Below, one piece after another: positions 1-4,878 of a stretch of 5,309 nt of DNA. The stretch comes from Syntrophomonadaceae bacterium (GTDB lineage Bacteria; Bacillota; Dethiobacteria; DTU022): contig SKPU01000024.1 of NCBI GenBank assembly GCA_007119335.1, positions 1-5,309 on the forward strand. Reading direction: 5' to 3'. Each line of letters opens with the position of its first letter. Position 1 is the stretch's first letter. The notes under the pieces were generated by a model. It searched no databases. It was not told the origin of the DNA and saw only the letters and a program-made list of their open reading frames with translations. The position numbers and the translations under genes were made by a program.

Positions 1-1
1 A

Positions 2-154
2 GTTTGCCCGGCAAATATTCCCCTGGGCAGGCTAAATCGCAAACTGGCCCGGGAAGTGCGGGATAAATATGGTTTTGAGCCCGGGGTTGATCCCGAGGCA
101 GAACCATTCCAGGCCAGCTATAAACCGGATGATCCCGAAGACTTCATACTGTAG
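2..154 (+). CDS. C-terminal end of an iron-sulfur electron-transfer protein (partial, 5' end outside window)
   Basis: Only the last 50 codons and the TAG stop are present. The fragment begins V-C-P-A-N-I-P, which looks like the last cysteine and the proline of a CxxCxxCxxxCP [4Fe-4S] ferredoxin motif. A basic helix follows (LNRKLAREVRDKYGF), then an acidic, proline-rich tail ending DDPEDFIL. This arrangement resembles the end of the 4Fe-4S dicluster proteins (FlxC-like or RnfC-like) that accompany AsrA/FlxB-type and AsrB/FlxA-type subunits; the family assignment is from memory of such tails and is tentative. The stop lies just before the next gene, and its last base begins that gene's ribosome binding site, so the two are very probably co-transcribed and translationally linked. 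The likely role is to pass electrons between the downstream flavoprotein module and an upstream cytoplasmic partner such as an HdrA-like subunit. That partner cannot be seen here. Confidence 0.75.
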   Translation, partial: VCPANIPLGRLNRKLAREVRDKYGFEPGVDPEAEPFQASYKPDDPEDFIL

Positions 155-160
155 AGGTGG
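154..160 (+). promoter_or_regulatory. Ribosome binding site that decides the start of the dicluster protein
   Basis: GAGGTGG ends 5 bases before the ATG at 166. The alternative in-frame GTG at 157 lies inside this site and so is an unlikely start. The ATG at 175 is also in frame but farther away (14 bases). Confidence 0.6.
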
Positions 161-165
161 GTGAT

Positions 166-1179
166 ATGTCAGCGATGCTGTTGAATAAAGAAAAATGGCC
201 TGAGTTTGTCGGAAAATTGGCCGGTAAAAATCTCTGGGTTCCCCGGGCAGATGGTGATGTTATAAGCTTTGCCCCGGCAGCTGAAGGGGAAGCGCCGGAC
301 CTTGAATATTCCAATAGCCGGGTGCCTCCCAAGCAGGCAGTATTCCCTCAAACCGAAACCCTGTTTCGTTTTAAGGTGGAGGGCGAAGATCTTGAAGTGC
401 CACAGATAGAGGACCAAATAGTGCTTCTGGGAGTGCGTCCCTGTGATGCGCGGGCAATGACGATTATCGACAAATTGTTTAGCTGGGATGAAAATGACCC
501 TTATTATCTAAAGCGGCGTGAAATGGTCACCATGATTGGACTGGCCTGTACCGAGCCCGGCTTGAACTGTTTTTGTACCTCTGTCGGAGGGAGTCCTGCT
601 TCAACCGACGGTTTGGATCTCCTGATTGTTGATCTTGGCGAAAACTACCTGTTAGAAGCAGTGACTGAAAAAGGGGAAGCTGTGCTTAAAGACACAGCGG
701 ATCTTCTTGATGAAACCACAGATGATCCGATCCAGCAAAAAGAAAAGATCATCAAGGAAGCTGAGCAAAAAATCAAGCGCAGCGTAGACCCGGAAGGAGT
801 CCCGGAAGGATTGCCCCGCTTATGGGAAGATCCTCTCTGGCAGCGTGTGTCGGCATCCTGTCTTGGCTGCGGAACATGTACCTTTTTATGCCCCACCTGT
901 CATTGTTTTGACATTCAGGACGAAACGGAGGGTTTTGAAAGCCGACGCTGCCGGACCTGGGATTCATGCATGTTTGAAGAGTATACATTACATACTTCGG
1001 GGCACAATCCCCGGGCAACCCGCCGGGAACGGACTCGAAACCGGATTAACCATAAATACAGTTACTATGTTGATAAATTTGATGTGATTGCCTGTGTCGG
1101 GTGCGGACGGTGTATCAACCTCTGCCCGGTTAATATTGATATTGTGAACATCTTAGGGCAGGTGAAGGAGGCACTATGA
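166..1179 (+). CDS. 4Fe-4S dicluster electron-transfer subunit (AsrA / HydB / FlxB family)
   Basis: This 337-residue cytoplasmic protein is of the family that includes anaerobic sulfite reductase subunit A, sulfhydrogenase beta and FlxB. It relays electrons between a flavoprotein that reacts with NAD(P)H and a redox partner. The N-terminal two thirds carries the family blocks GVRPCDARAM (about residues 89-98) and LACTEPGLNCFC (about 126-137), and then a charged, probably helical linker. Two ferredoxin-type clusters follow: C232-C235-C238-C242P and C310-C313-C316-C320P. Between them lies the family's extra cysteine block CPTCHCFD (C242, C245, C247). There is no signal peptide or membrane segment. 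The start at 166 is preferred because of the ribosome binding site; a GTG at 157 would add three residues. The stop overlaps the next start as ATGA, and that gene is the expected flavin partner. The specific partner enzyme (sulfite reductase, hydrogenase or HdrABC) cannot be told from this window, so no symbol is given. Confidence 0.9.
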   Translation: MSAMLLNKEKWPEFVGKLAGKNLWVPRADGDVISFAPAAEGEAPDLEYSNSRVPPKQAVFPQTETLFRFKVEGEDLEVPQIEDQIVLLGVRPCDARAMTIIDKLFSWDENDPYYLKRREMVTMIGLACTEPGLNCFCTSVGGSPASTDGLDLLIVDLGENYLLEAVTEKGEAVLKDTADLLDETTDDPIQQKEKIIKEAEQKIKRSVDPEGVPEGLPRLWEDPLWQRVSASCLGCGTCTFLCPTCHCFDIQDETEGFESRRCRTWDSCMFEEYTLHTSGHNPRATRRERTRNRINHKYSYYVDKFDVIACVGCGRCINLCPVNIDIVNILGQVKEAL

Positions 1180-2024
1180 TAACCAACGATAACCCCTACA
1201 TTCCCTATAATGCAACGGTAGAGGATACCTGGTATGAAACCGGTGGCGAAAGGGCCATTAAGACATTCAAAGTTGTTTTAGATGACGAAGCGGTGCGCAA
1301 AGACTGGAATCACCGTCCGGGACAATGTGCGATGATTGGAGTGCTCGGTGTCGGTGAAAGTATGATTTCGATCTCATGCTCACCAACGGAAGGTGAATTT
1401 TTGCGTTTTTCAGTAATGCGCATGGGGAAAGTAACCCAGGCCCTGCATCAACTTGAAACGGGAGACAAGATGACAGTCCGGGGTCCTTACGGTAACAGTT
1501 TTCCCCTGGATGAGTGGCAGGGTAAGCATATCCTGACCATCGGCGGTGGCATTGGCCAGGCTCCGATGCGCCCGATTGTTGAATATGTCAAGGCAAACTA
1601 TGGTGATTATGGTGGTCTGACTATGATTTACGGAGCCAGGACTTCTGGTGACCTGTGTTTCAAAGGTGAATTTGAAGATATGGCCCAGGATGACGAGCTC
1701 TCCTGCCACCTGACCATCGATGTGGAAGAAGAAGATTGGGACCATAATGTCGGGTTTGTTCCTTCGATGCTGATGGATTTAAATCCTTCCCCGGAAAATA
1801 CGATTGCTATCACCTGCGGTCCGCCAATCATGATTCGCTTCGTCCTCGAAAACCTTAAAAAGCTGGGTTTTGAAGATGCCCAAATTTATACAACCCTTGA
1901 AAACAGGATGAAATGTGGAGTTGGTAAATGCGGCCGCTGTAATGCCGGTGGAATGTATGTCTGCAAGGACGGTCCCGTTTTCAATTACGCCACCTTAAAG
2001 GAAATCCCGGAAGCCTTCGCATAG
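1176..2024 (+). CDS. FAD/NAD(P)-binding, [2Fe-2S] oxidoreductase subunit (AsrB / HydG / FlxA family)
   Basis: This 282-residue protein belongs to the ferredoxin-NADP+ reductase superfamily, close to PyrK, AsrB, sulfhydrogenase gamma and FlxA. It probably passes electrons between NAD(P)H and the neighbouring iron-sulfur subunit. The N-terminal beta-barrel has RPGQ (47-50) and a flavin-contacting ISISCSP segment (64-70), followed by RGPYGNSFP (102-110). The nucleotide-binding domain has TIGGGIGQAPMRP (121-133), a YGART turn (152-156) and a CGPPIM block (214-219). The C-terminal cysteines C247-x4-C252-x2-C255-x7-C263 form a PyrK-like [2Fe-2S] site. All expected motifs are intact and the length is normal. 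AAGGAGG at 1165-1171 precedes the ATG by 4 bases, and the ATGA overlap with the dicluster gene implies translational coupling and a stable complex. PyrK itself is unlikely, because no pyrD is adjacent and the partner is an AsrA-type protein. Whether NADH or NADPH is used cannot be judged. Confidence 0.9.
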   Translation: MITNDNPYIPYNATVEDTWYETGGERAIKTFKVVLDDEAVRKDWNHRPGQCAMIGVLGVGESMISISCSPTEGEFLRFSVMRMGKVTQALHQLETGDKMTVRGPYGNSFPLDEWQGKHILTIGGGIGQAPMRPIVEYVKANYGDYGGLTMIYGARTSGDLCFKGEFEDMAQDDELSCHLTIDVEEEDWDHNVGFVPSMLMDLNPSPENTIAITCGPPIMIRFVLENLKKLGFEDAQIYTTLENRMKCGVGKCGRCNAGGMYVCKDGPVFNYATLKEIPEAFA

Positions 2025-2079
2025 TCTTATTTGGCCGGTTAAACAGGGATAGAGACCTAATATTTCATTAACTATTCAG

Positions 2080-2114
2080 AAGCACAAAACCCTAAGTGGT
2101 GAGTGCTTTTTTTT
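2080..2114 (+). terminator. Probable intrinsic terminator of the electron-transfer operon
   Basis: AAGCAC (2080-2085) pairs with GTGCTT (2103-2108) as a 6-bp stem. A small inner ACC/GGT helix is possible, and an eight-T run (2107-2114) follows at once. It lies 56 bases after the flavoprotein stop and ahead of the next promoter. The stem is short and only moderately GC-rich, so it may be leaky. Confidence 0.65.
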
Positions 2115-2144
2115 ATGACAAATTAGATCAGGGCTTAGATTCCC

Positions 2145-2173
2145 TTGTTACTGCTGCTGTGTTATGCTAATAT
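2145..2173 (+). promoter_or_regulatory. Sigma-A type promoter for the rseC-asd-aroF-tyrA unit
   Basis: The -35 box TTGTTA (2145-2150; 4 of 6 matches to TTGACA) is followed by a 17-base spacer and the -10 box TAATAT (2168-2173; 4 of 6 matches to TATAAT). A TG dinucleotide stands one base before the -10 (TGC at 2165-2167), giving an extended -10. The expected transcription start is near 2180, leaving a leader of about 54 bases before rseC. Its placement between a terminator and a ribosome binding site supports the call. Confidence 0.65.
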
Positions 2174-2183
2174 TTATAGAATA

Positions 2184-2196
2184 ACTGGTAACCGGT
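2184..2196 (+). repeat. 13-base near-palindrome just after the predicted transcription start
   Basis: ACTGGT-A-ACCGGT is an inverted repeat with one mismatched pair out of six. It lies about 4 bases past the predicted transcription start, where a repressor could block initiation. It matches no operator consensus known to me (for example Rex), and the half-sites are short, so an operator role is only a possibility. Confidence 0.3.
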
Positions 2197-2214
2197 CAGG
2201 GAATTAACACCGCG

Positions 2215-2221
2215 AAGGAGG
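2215..2221 (+). promoter_or_regulatory. Strong ribosome binding site of rseC with a start-stop (ATG-TAG) in its spacer
   Basis: AAGGAGG is followed after 3 bases by ATG (2225-2227) and immediately by an in-frame TAG (2228-2230). The usable rseC ATG at 2234 is 12 bases from the site, longer than the usual 5-9. Neither ATG is ideally placed. The minimal start-stop may reduce initiation or allow re-initiation three bases later. Confidence 0.6.
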
Positions 2222-2233
2222 TTTATGTAGATA

Positions 2234-2725
2234 ATGGAACAGTATGGTCTGGTATCAGAAAATAAAGGAGCAACAGCAATTGTCATCCTGCAGCGGCATC
2301 TGGCCTGTGAAGGCTGTGGGCGCTGCGGGGTGATGAGCGGTGCAAAAAAGAAAGAGACTATTATCGAAGCCCAAAATCCGATTCGAGCTGAAGCCGGTCA
2401 GCGGGTGCTTCTTGAAATCGATGATCGCCGCATGCTCTTCATTTCATTTATGCTTTACTTGGTTCCCCTGGGAGGTTTGCTAATCGGCATATTTTTTTGG
2501 TTGGCCCTGGCTGATAACCTGGGGCTTGCCGGCAACCAGGAGCTAACCGGAGTTGGGGTTGGGCTTGGATTGATGGCTCTGATTTTCTTTTTCATCCGGA
2601 CCTGGGACCGCAGAGTCAAAGGCAGTAGGCAATACATGCCGGTTATAACTGATTTGATTGAAGATGCACAGGATGACAACTGTAATGGCCAGGCAGAATG
2701 GTCAGAGCAAAATGGATCTGGTTGA
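2234..2725 (+). CDS. rseC: RseC/MucC-family membrane protein (SoxR-reducing system / Rnf-associated type)
   Basis: This 163-residue protein has the RseC layout. A short N-terminal domain carries a cysteine cluster C25-x2-C28-x2-C31 after a V-ILQRHLAC strand. The hallmark G-Q-R-V-L-L-E-I-D segment (about 55-63) is followed by a first membrane helix containing Y75-xx-PLGGL (about 68-92), then a second helix rich in Gly/Leu/Phe (about 104-121), a basic RTWDRR stop-transfer segment and a polar C-terminal tail. E. coli RseC shows the same order, including the YxxPLxGL core. RseC acts in the inner membrane, in regulation of sigma-E and, with Rnf/Rsx proteins, in reduction of SoxR; in anaerobes its job is unclear but is usually tied to redox membrane complexes. 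No rnf, soxR or sigma factor gene is visible here. An in-frame TAG two codons upstream sets ATG 2234 as the first possible start. It is first in the unit, 67 bases ahead of asd, and functionally unlike the genes after it. Confidence 0.85.
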   Translation: MEQYGLVSENKGATAIVILQRHLACEGCGRCGVMSGAKKKETIIEAQNPIRAEAGQRVLLEIDDRRMLFISFMLYLVPLGGLLIGIFFWLALADNLGLAGNQELTGVGVGLGLMALIFFFIRTWDRRVKGSRQYMPVITDLIEDAQDDNCNGQAEWSEQNGSG

Positions 2726-2792
2726 GCTGTTCGGATCAGACAATACAGAGCTGTTGAACATATATTAATCAAGCAAAGCAGGAGGTAGTGGT

Positions 2793-3818
2793 ATGGAAAA
2801 AAAGGTTAATTTAGCAGTAGTCGGAGCAACCGGAATGGTCGGTCAAAAAATGGTAGAAGTGTTGATTGAACGCAAATTCCCTTATAATGGTCTCAAACTA
2901 CTGGCCTCTTCACGCTCAGCAGATCAGGTGATAAAAGTAGACGGAAAGGATTATATGGTGGAAGAGCTCACTCCCCAATCTTTTGACGGGGTTGATCTAG
3001 CATTTTTCAGTGCCGGTGAATCAATTAGCGAGGAGTATGGGCCGGAAGCTGTAAAACGGGGTGCAGTTGTTATTGACAATAGTAATGCTTTCCGCATGCA
3101 AGAAGGTGTGCCCCTGGTAGTGCCCGAAGTGAATCCCGAATTTGCTTACAGGCACCAGGGCATCATTGCCAACCCAAACTGTTCCACTATTCAAATGGTT
3201 GTTGTTTTGCAGCCTCTTCAAAAGGCTGCTTACATCAAACGGGTCGTGGCGTCAACTTACCAGGCTGTTTCCGGAGCAGGCAAAGGAGCGGTGGAAGAGC
3301 TTAAAGATCAGTCCCGCGATTACCTGGAAGGTAAGCCGGTTTCAGCTAACTATATCCCTCGGAAAGGGGCCGAGCGTAACTACCAGATCGCTTTTAACAT
3401 GGTCCCTCAGCTGGATGTTTTTGTTGAAGAGGGCTATTGTAAAGAAGAAATGAAAATGATCCGGGAAAGTAGAAAGATCATGGATCTGCCTGATTTACAG
3501 CTAACCGCTACTACAGTCAGAGTGCCGGTTGTGAACGGTCACTCCATGGCCCTAAATGTTGAGCTTAAAGATTACCTGTCGGCAGATCAAGCCCGTAAAT
3601 TGCTGGGACAAGCCCCGGGAGTGTTCATAATCGACAATCCGGATCGCCTGGAATACCCGATGCCTTTGGATGCAAGCGGAAGTGACCCTGTATATGTTGG
3701 AAGGATCAGGCCGGACCACTCGGTAAAACATGGTCTTAATTTGTGGGTTGTTGCTGATAACATTCGTAAAGGGGCGGCTACGAATTCGATCCAGATTGCC
3801 GAGCTTTTACTTTCTTAA
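2793..3818 (+). CDS. asd: Aspartate-semialdehyde dehydrogenase
   Basis: The enzyme reduces L-aspartyl-4-phosphate to L-aspartate 4-semialdehyde with NADPH in the cytoplasm, the branch point to lysine/diaminopimelate, methionine and threonine. The 341-residue length is normal for the family. The N-terminal Rossmann motif is VVGATGMVGQKM (9-20). FFSAGESISEEY (71-82) and IDNSNAFRM (94-102) form the cofactor and phosphate regions, with R101 as the expected phosphate contact. The catalytic cysteine is C130 in NPNCST, Q157 lies in STYQAVSGAGKGA, and the acid-base histidine is H250 in RVPVVNGHS. All key residues are intact. AGGAGGT (2780-2786) precedes the ATG by 6 bases. No terminator lies on either side, so it is probably transcribed with rseC and aroF. 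In many Firmicutes asd sits with dapA, dapG or dapB; here its neighbours are an RseC protein and an aromatic-pathway enzyme, which is less common. Confidence 0.97.
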   Translation: MEKKVNLAVVGATGMVGQKMVEVLIERKFPYNGLKLLASSRSADQVIKVDGKDYMVEELTPQSFDGVDLAFFSAGESISEEYGPEAVKRGAVVIDNSNAFRMQEGVPLVVPEVNPEFAYRHQGIIANPNCSTIQMVVVLQPLQKAAYIKRVVASTYQAVSGAGKGAVEELKDQSRDYLEGKPVSANYIPRKGAERNYQIAFNMVPQLDVFVEEGYCKEEMKMIRESRKIMDLPDLQLTATTVRVPVVNGHSMALNVELKDYLSADQARKLLGQAPGVFIIDNPDRLEYPMPLDASGSDPVYVGRIRPDHSVKHGLNLWVVADNIRKGAATNSIQIAELLLS

Positions 3819-3847
3819 ACAAGTTTGATAATTAACCAGGCAAGCAA

Positions 3848-3854
3848 AAGGAGG
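3848..3854 (+). promoter_or_regulatory. Ribosome binding site of aroF, facing two overlapping ATGs
   Basis: AAGGAGG is 5 bases from ATG 3860, which opens only ATG-ACA-TGA, and 10 bases from the aroF ATG at 3865. The TGA of the two-codon frame (3866-3868) overlaps the aroF start as ATGA. The N-terminus MIVVMK is typical of this DAHP synthase class, which fixes 3865 as the aroF start. Confidence 0.6.
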
Positions 3855-3859
3855 AGAAG

Positions 3860-3878
3860 ATGACATGATTGTTGTCAT
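3860..3878 (+). repeat. Small inverted repeat across the aroF start region
   Basis: ATGACA (3860-3865) and TGTCAT (3873-3878) are perfect inverse complements separated by 7 bases. In mRNA they could form a 6-bp hairpin holding the dead-end ATG and the first base of the aroF ATG, with the rest of that codon in the loop. An alternative pairing CATGA/TCATG (3864-3868 with 3875-3879) is also possible. The helix is AT-rich and weak, so any effect on translation is uncertain. Confidence 0.35.
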
Positions 3879-4878
3879 GAAGCATAATGCCGCAGAAGAA
3901 GACGTGGCCAGGGTAACTGATAAATTGGAACAAATGGGATACGGGGTTCATCTCTCCAGCGGTGAAAACCGGACTATTATCGGGGTGATCGGACAGCGTC
4001 GCGAAGAAGCTGCTCAAACCTTGGAGGCGATGCCCCAGGTTGAACAGGTTGTATTTATCACCCGCCCTTTTAAACTGGCTGGCCGGGAATTTCATCCGGA
4101 CAATACGGTTATCCCTATCGGAGAGGACAGTGTCGGTGGGCACGAACTTATTGTTATGGCCGGTCCCTGCGCTATTGAGGGAGAAGAACAGCTGATGGAG
4201 GCTGCGAGCGCAGTTAAAGAAGCCGGTGCCCAGGTCTTTCGGGCAGGTGCTTATAAGCCGCGCACTTCTCCTTACAGCTTCCAGGGGTTGGAACAGGAAG
4301 GACTGCAGATTTTAGAAAAAGTGCGTTCAGAAACAGGCCTGCAAATTGTAACTGAAGTAATGGACCAGTTCACAGTTAATGAAGTCGCAGAATGTGCAGA
4401 CATTATTCAGGTTGGAGCTCGTAACATGCAAAACTACTACCTGCTCCGTGAACTGGGTAAAATTCGCAAACCTGTTTTACTGAAAAGAGGATTGTCTGCA
4501 ACCATTGAGGAATGGCTGATGGCTGCTGAATATATCTTAAGCGGGGGCAATTACCAGGTTATTCTCTGTGAGCGGGGTATTCGTACTTTTGAGCCTTATA
4601 CCCGCAACACCCTTGATTTAAGCGCGGTTCCGCTTGTCAAGCACTTAAGTCATCTGCCGGTGATAGTCGATCCCAGCCATGGTACCGGACATGCCCACCT
4701 GGTTCCGGCCATGAGCAAAGCTGCTTTAGCAGCAGGTGCAGACGGCTTAATGATCGAAGTGCATCCTAATCCCGAGGAAGCGCTTTCTGATGGACCCCAA
4801 TCTCTTGATCCGGGTCAGTTCAGGGAGTTAATCAAGGAATTAAAAGGAGTGGCCCTGAGTGTCGGAAGGCTCATGTAA
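3865..4878 (+). CDS. aroF: 3-deoxy-7-phosphoheptulonate (DAHP) synthase, type I-beta with N-terminal regulatory domain
   Basis: The enzyme condenses phosphoenolpyruvate with erythrose 4-phosphate to DAHP, the committed step of aromatic amino acid synthesis, in the cytoplasm. The 337 residues match the Thermotoga maritima-type enzyme. A ferredoxin-like (ACT-like) domain (about 1-70) begins [17 protein letters not shown] and contains RTIIGVIG. In related enzymes this domain mediates feedback inhibition by tyrosine or phenylalanine. The (beta/alpha)8 barrel carries AGPCAIE (99-105), [11 protein letters not shown] (131-141), GARNMQN (184-190), LLKRG (205-209), CERGIRTFE (235-243), VDPSHGTGH (268-276) and EVHP (298-301). 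The metal ligands are expected to be C102, H272, E298 and D309, the same numbers I recall for the T. maritima enzyme. All motifs are intact. The gap after asd is only 46 bases and has no terminator. The tyrA frame opens inside its last codons. With tyrA next, tyrosine is a plausible feedback effector, but this is inference. Confidence 0.96.
   Translation: MIVVMKHNAAEEDVARVTDKLEQMGYGVHLSSGENRTIIGVIGQRREEAAQTLEAMPQVEQVVFITRPFKLAGREFHPDNTVIPIGEDSVGGHELIVMAGPCAIEGEEQLMEAASAVKEAGAQVFRAGAYKPRTSPYSFQGLEQEGLQILEKVRSETGLQIVTEVMDQFTVNEVAECADIIQVGARNMQNYYLLRELGKIRKPVLLKRGLSATIEEWLMAAEYILSGGNYQVILCERGIRTFEPYTRNTLDLSAVPLVKHLSHLPVIVDPSHGTGHAHLVPAMSKAALAAGADGLMIEVHPNPEEALSDGPQSLDPGQFRELIKELKGVALSVGRLM
4844..4849 (+). 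promoter_or_regulatory. Candidate ribosome binding site for tyrA inside the aroF end
   Basis: AAGGAG is 9 bases before the GTG at 4859, the only ATG, GTG or TTG in the tyrA frame between an in-frame TGA (4856-4858) and the conserved nucleotide-binding motif. It is also part of aroF codons, so it may be chance. A second site, AAAGGTGG at 4877-4884, lies just after the aroF stop but has no usable start codon behind it. Confidence 0.4.

Noticed and set aside
773..1018. Minus-strand open frames opposite the dicluster gene (also 645-896, 169-417, 144-332) and the plus-strand frame 845-1087
   Set aside because: They lie inside a gene with intact family motifs, have no ribosome binding site or recognisable product, and encode low-complexity or Cys/Arg-rich strings typical of shadow frames.
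1410..1745. Minus-strand open frames opposite the flavoprotein gene (1410-1745 and 1628-1831), and similar ones opposite rseC, asd, aroF and tyrA (2455-2772, 3021-3221, 3832-4143, 4990-5205)
   Set aside because: All are antisense to well-supported genes and show no motif, domain or start signal of their own.
2174..2224. Riboswitch, T-box or leader peptide in the rseC leader
   Set aside because: Only about 50 bases lie between the predicted transcription start and the gene, with no T-box consensus, no run of regulatory codons and no second terminator.
2724..2755. Direct repeat GAGCTGTT (2724-2731 and 2748-2755) spanning the rseC end and the gap before asd
   Set aside because: Two 8-base copies 24 bases apart, one partly inside the rseC stop region. 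Within reach of chance, with no matching known binding site.
2737..2766. Possible promoter ahead of asd: CAGACA, 18 bases, TATATT
   Set aside because: The -35 box matches only GACA and the spacer is 18 bases. The gap has no terminator before it, so a separate promoter is not needed. It may be a weak secondary promoter but is not supported enough to list.
3142..3453. Plus-strand open frame of 103 codons inside asd
   Set aside because: It is an alternative frame within the catalytic region of asd (C130 to the substrate-binding region), with no ribosome binding site and no recognisable protein.
3805..3832. Possible promoter ahead of aroF with GATAAT (3827-3832) as -10
   Set aside because: No acceptable -35 hexamer at 16-18 bases. 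AT-rich sequence around a stop codon explains it.
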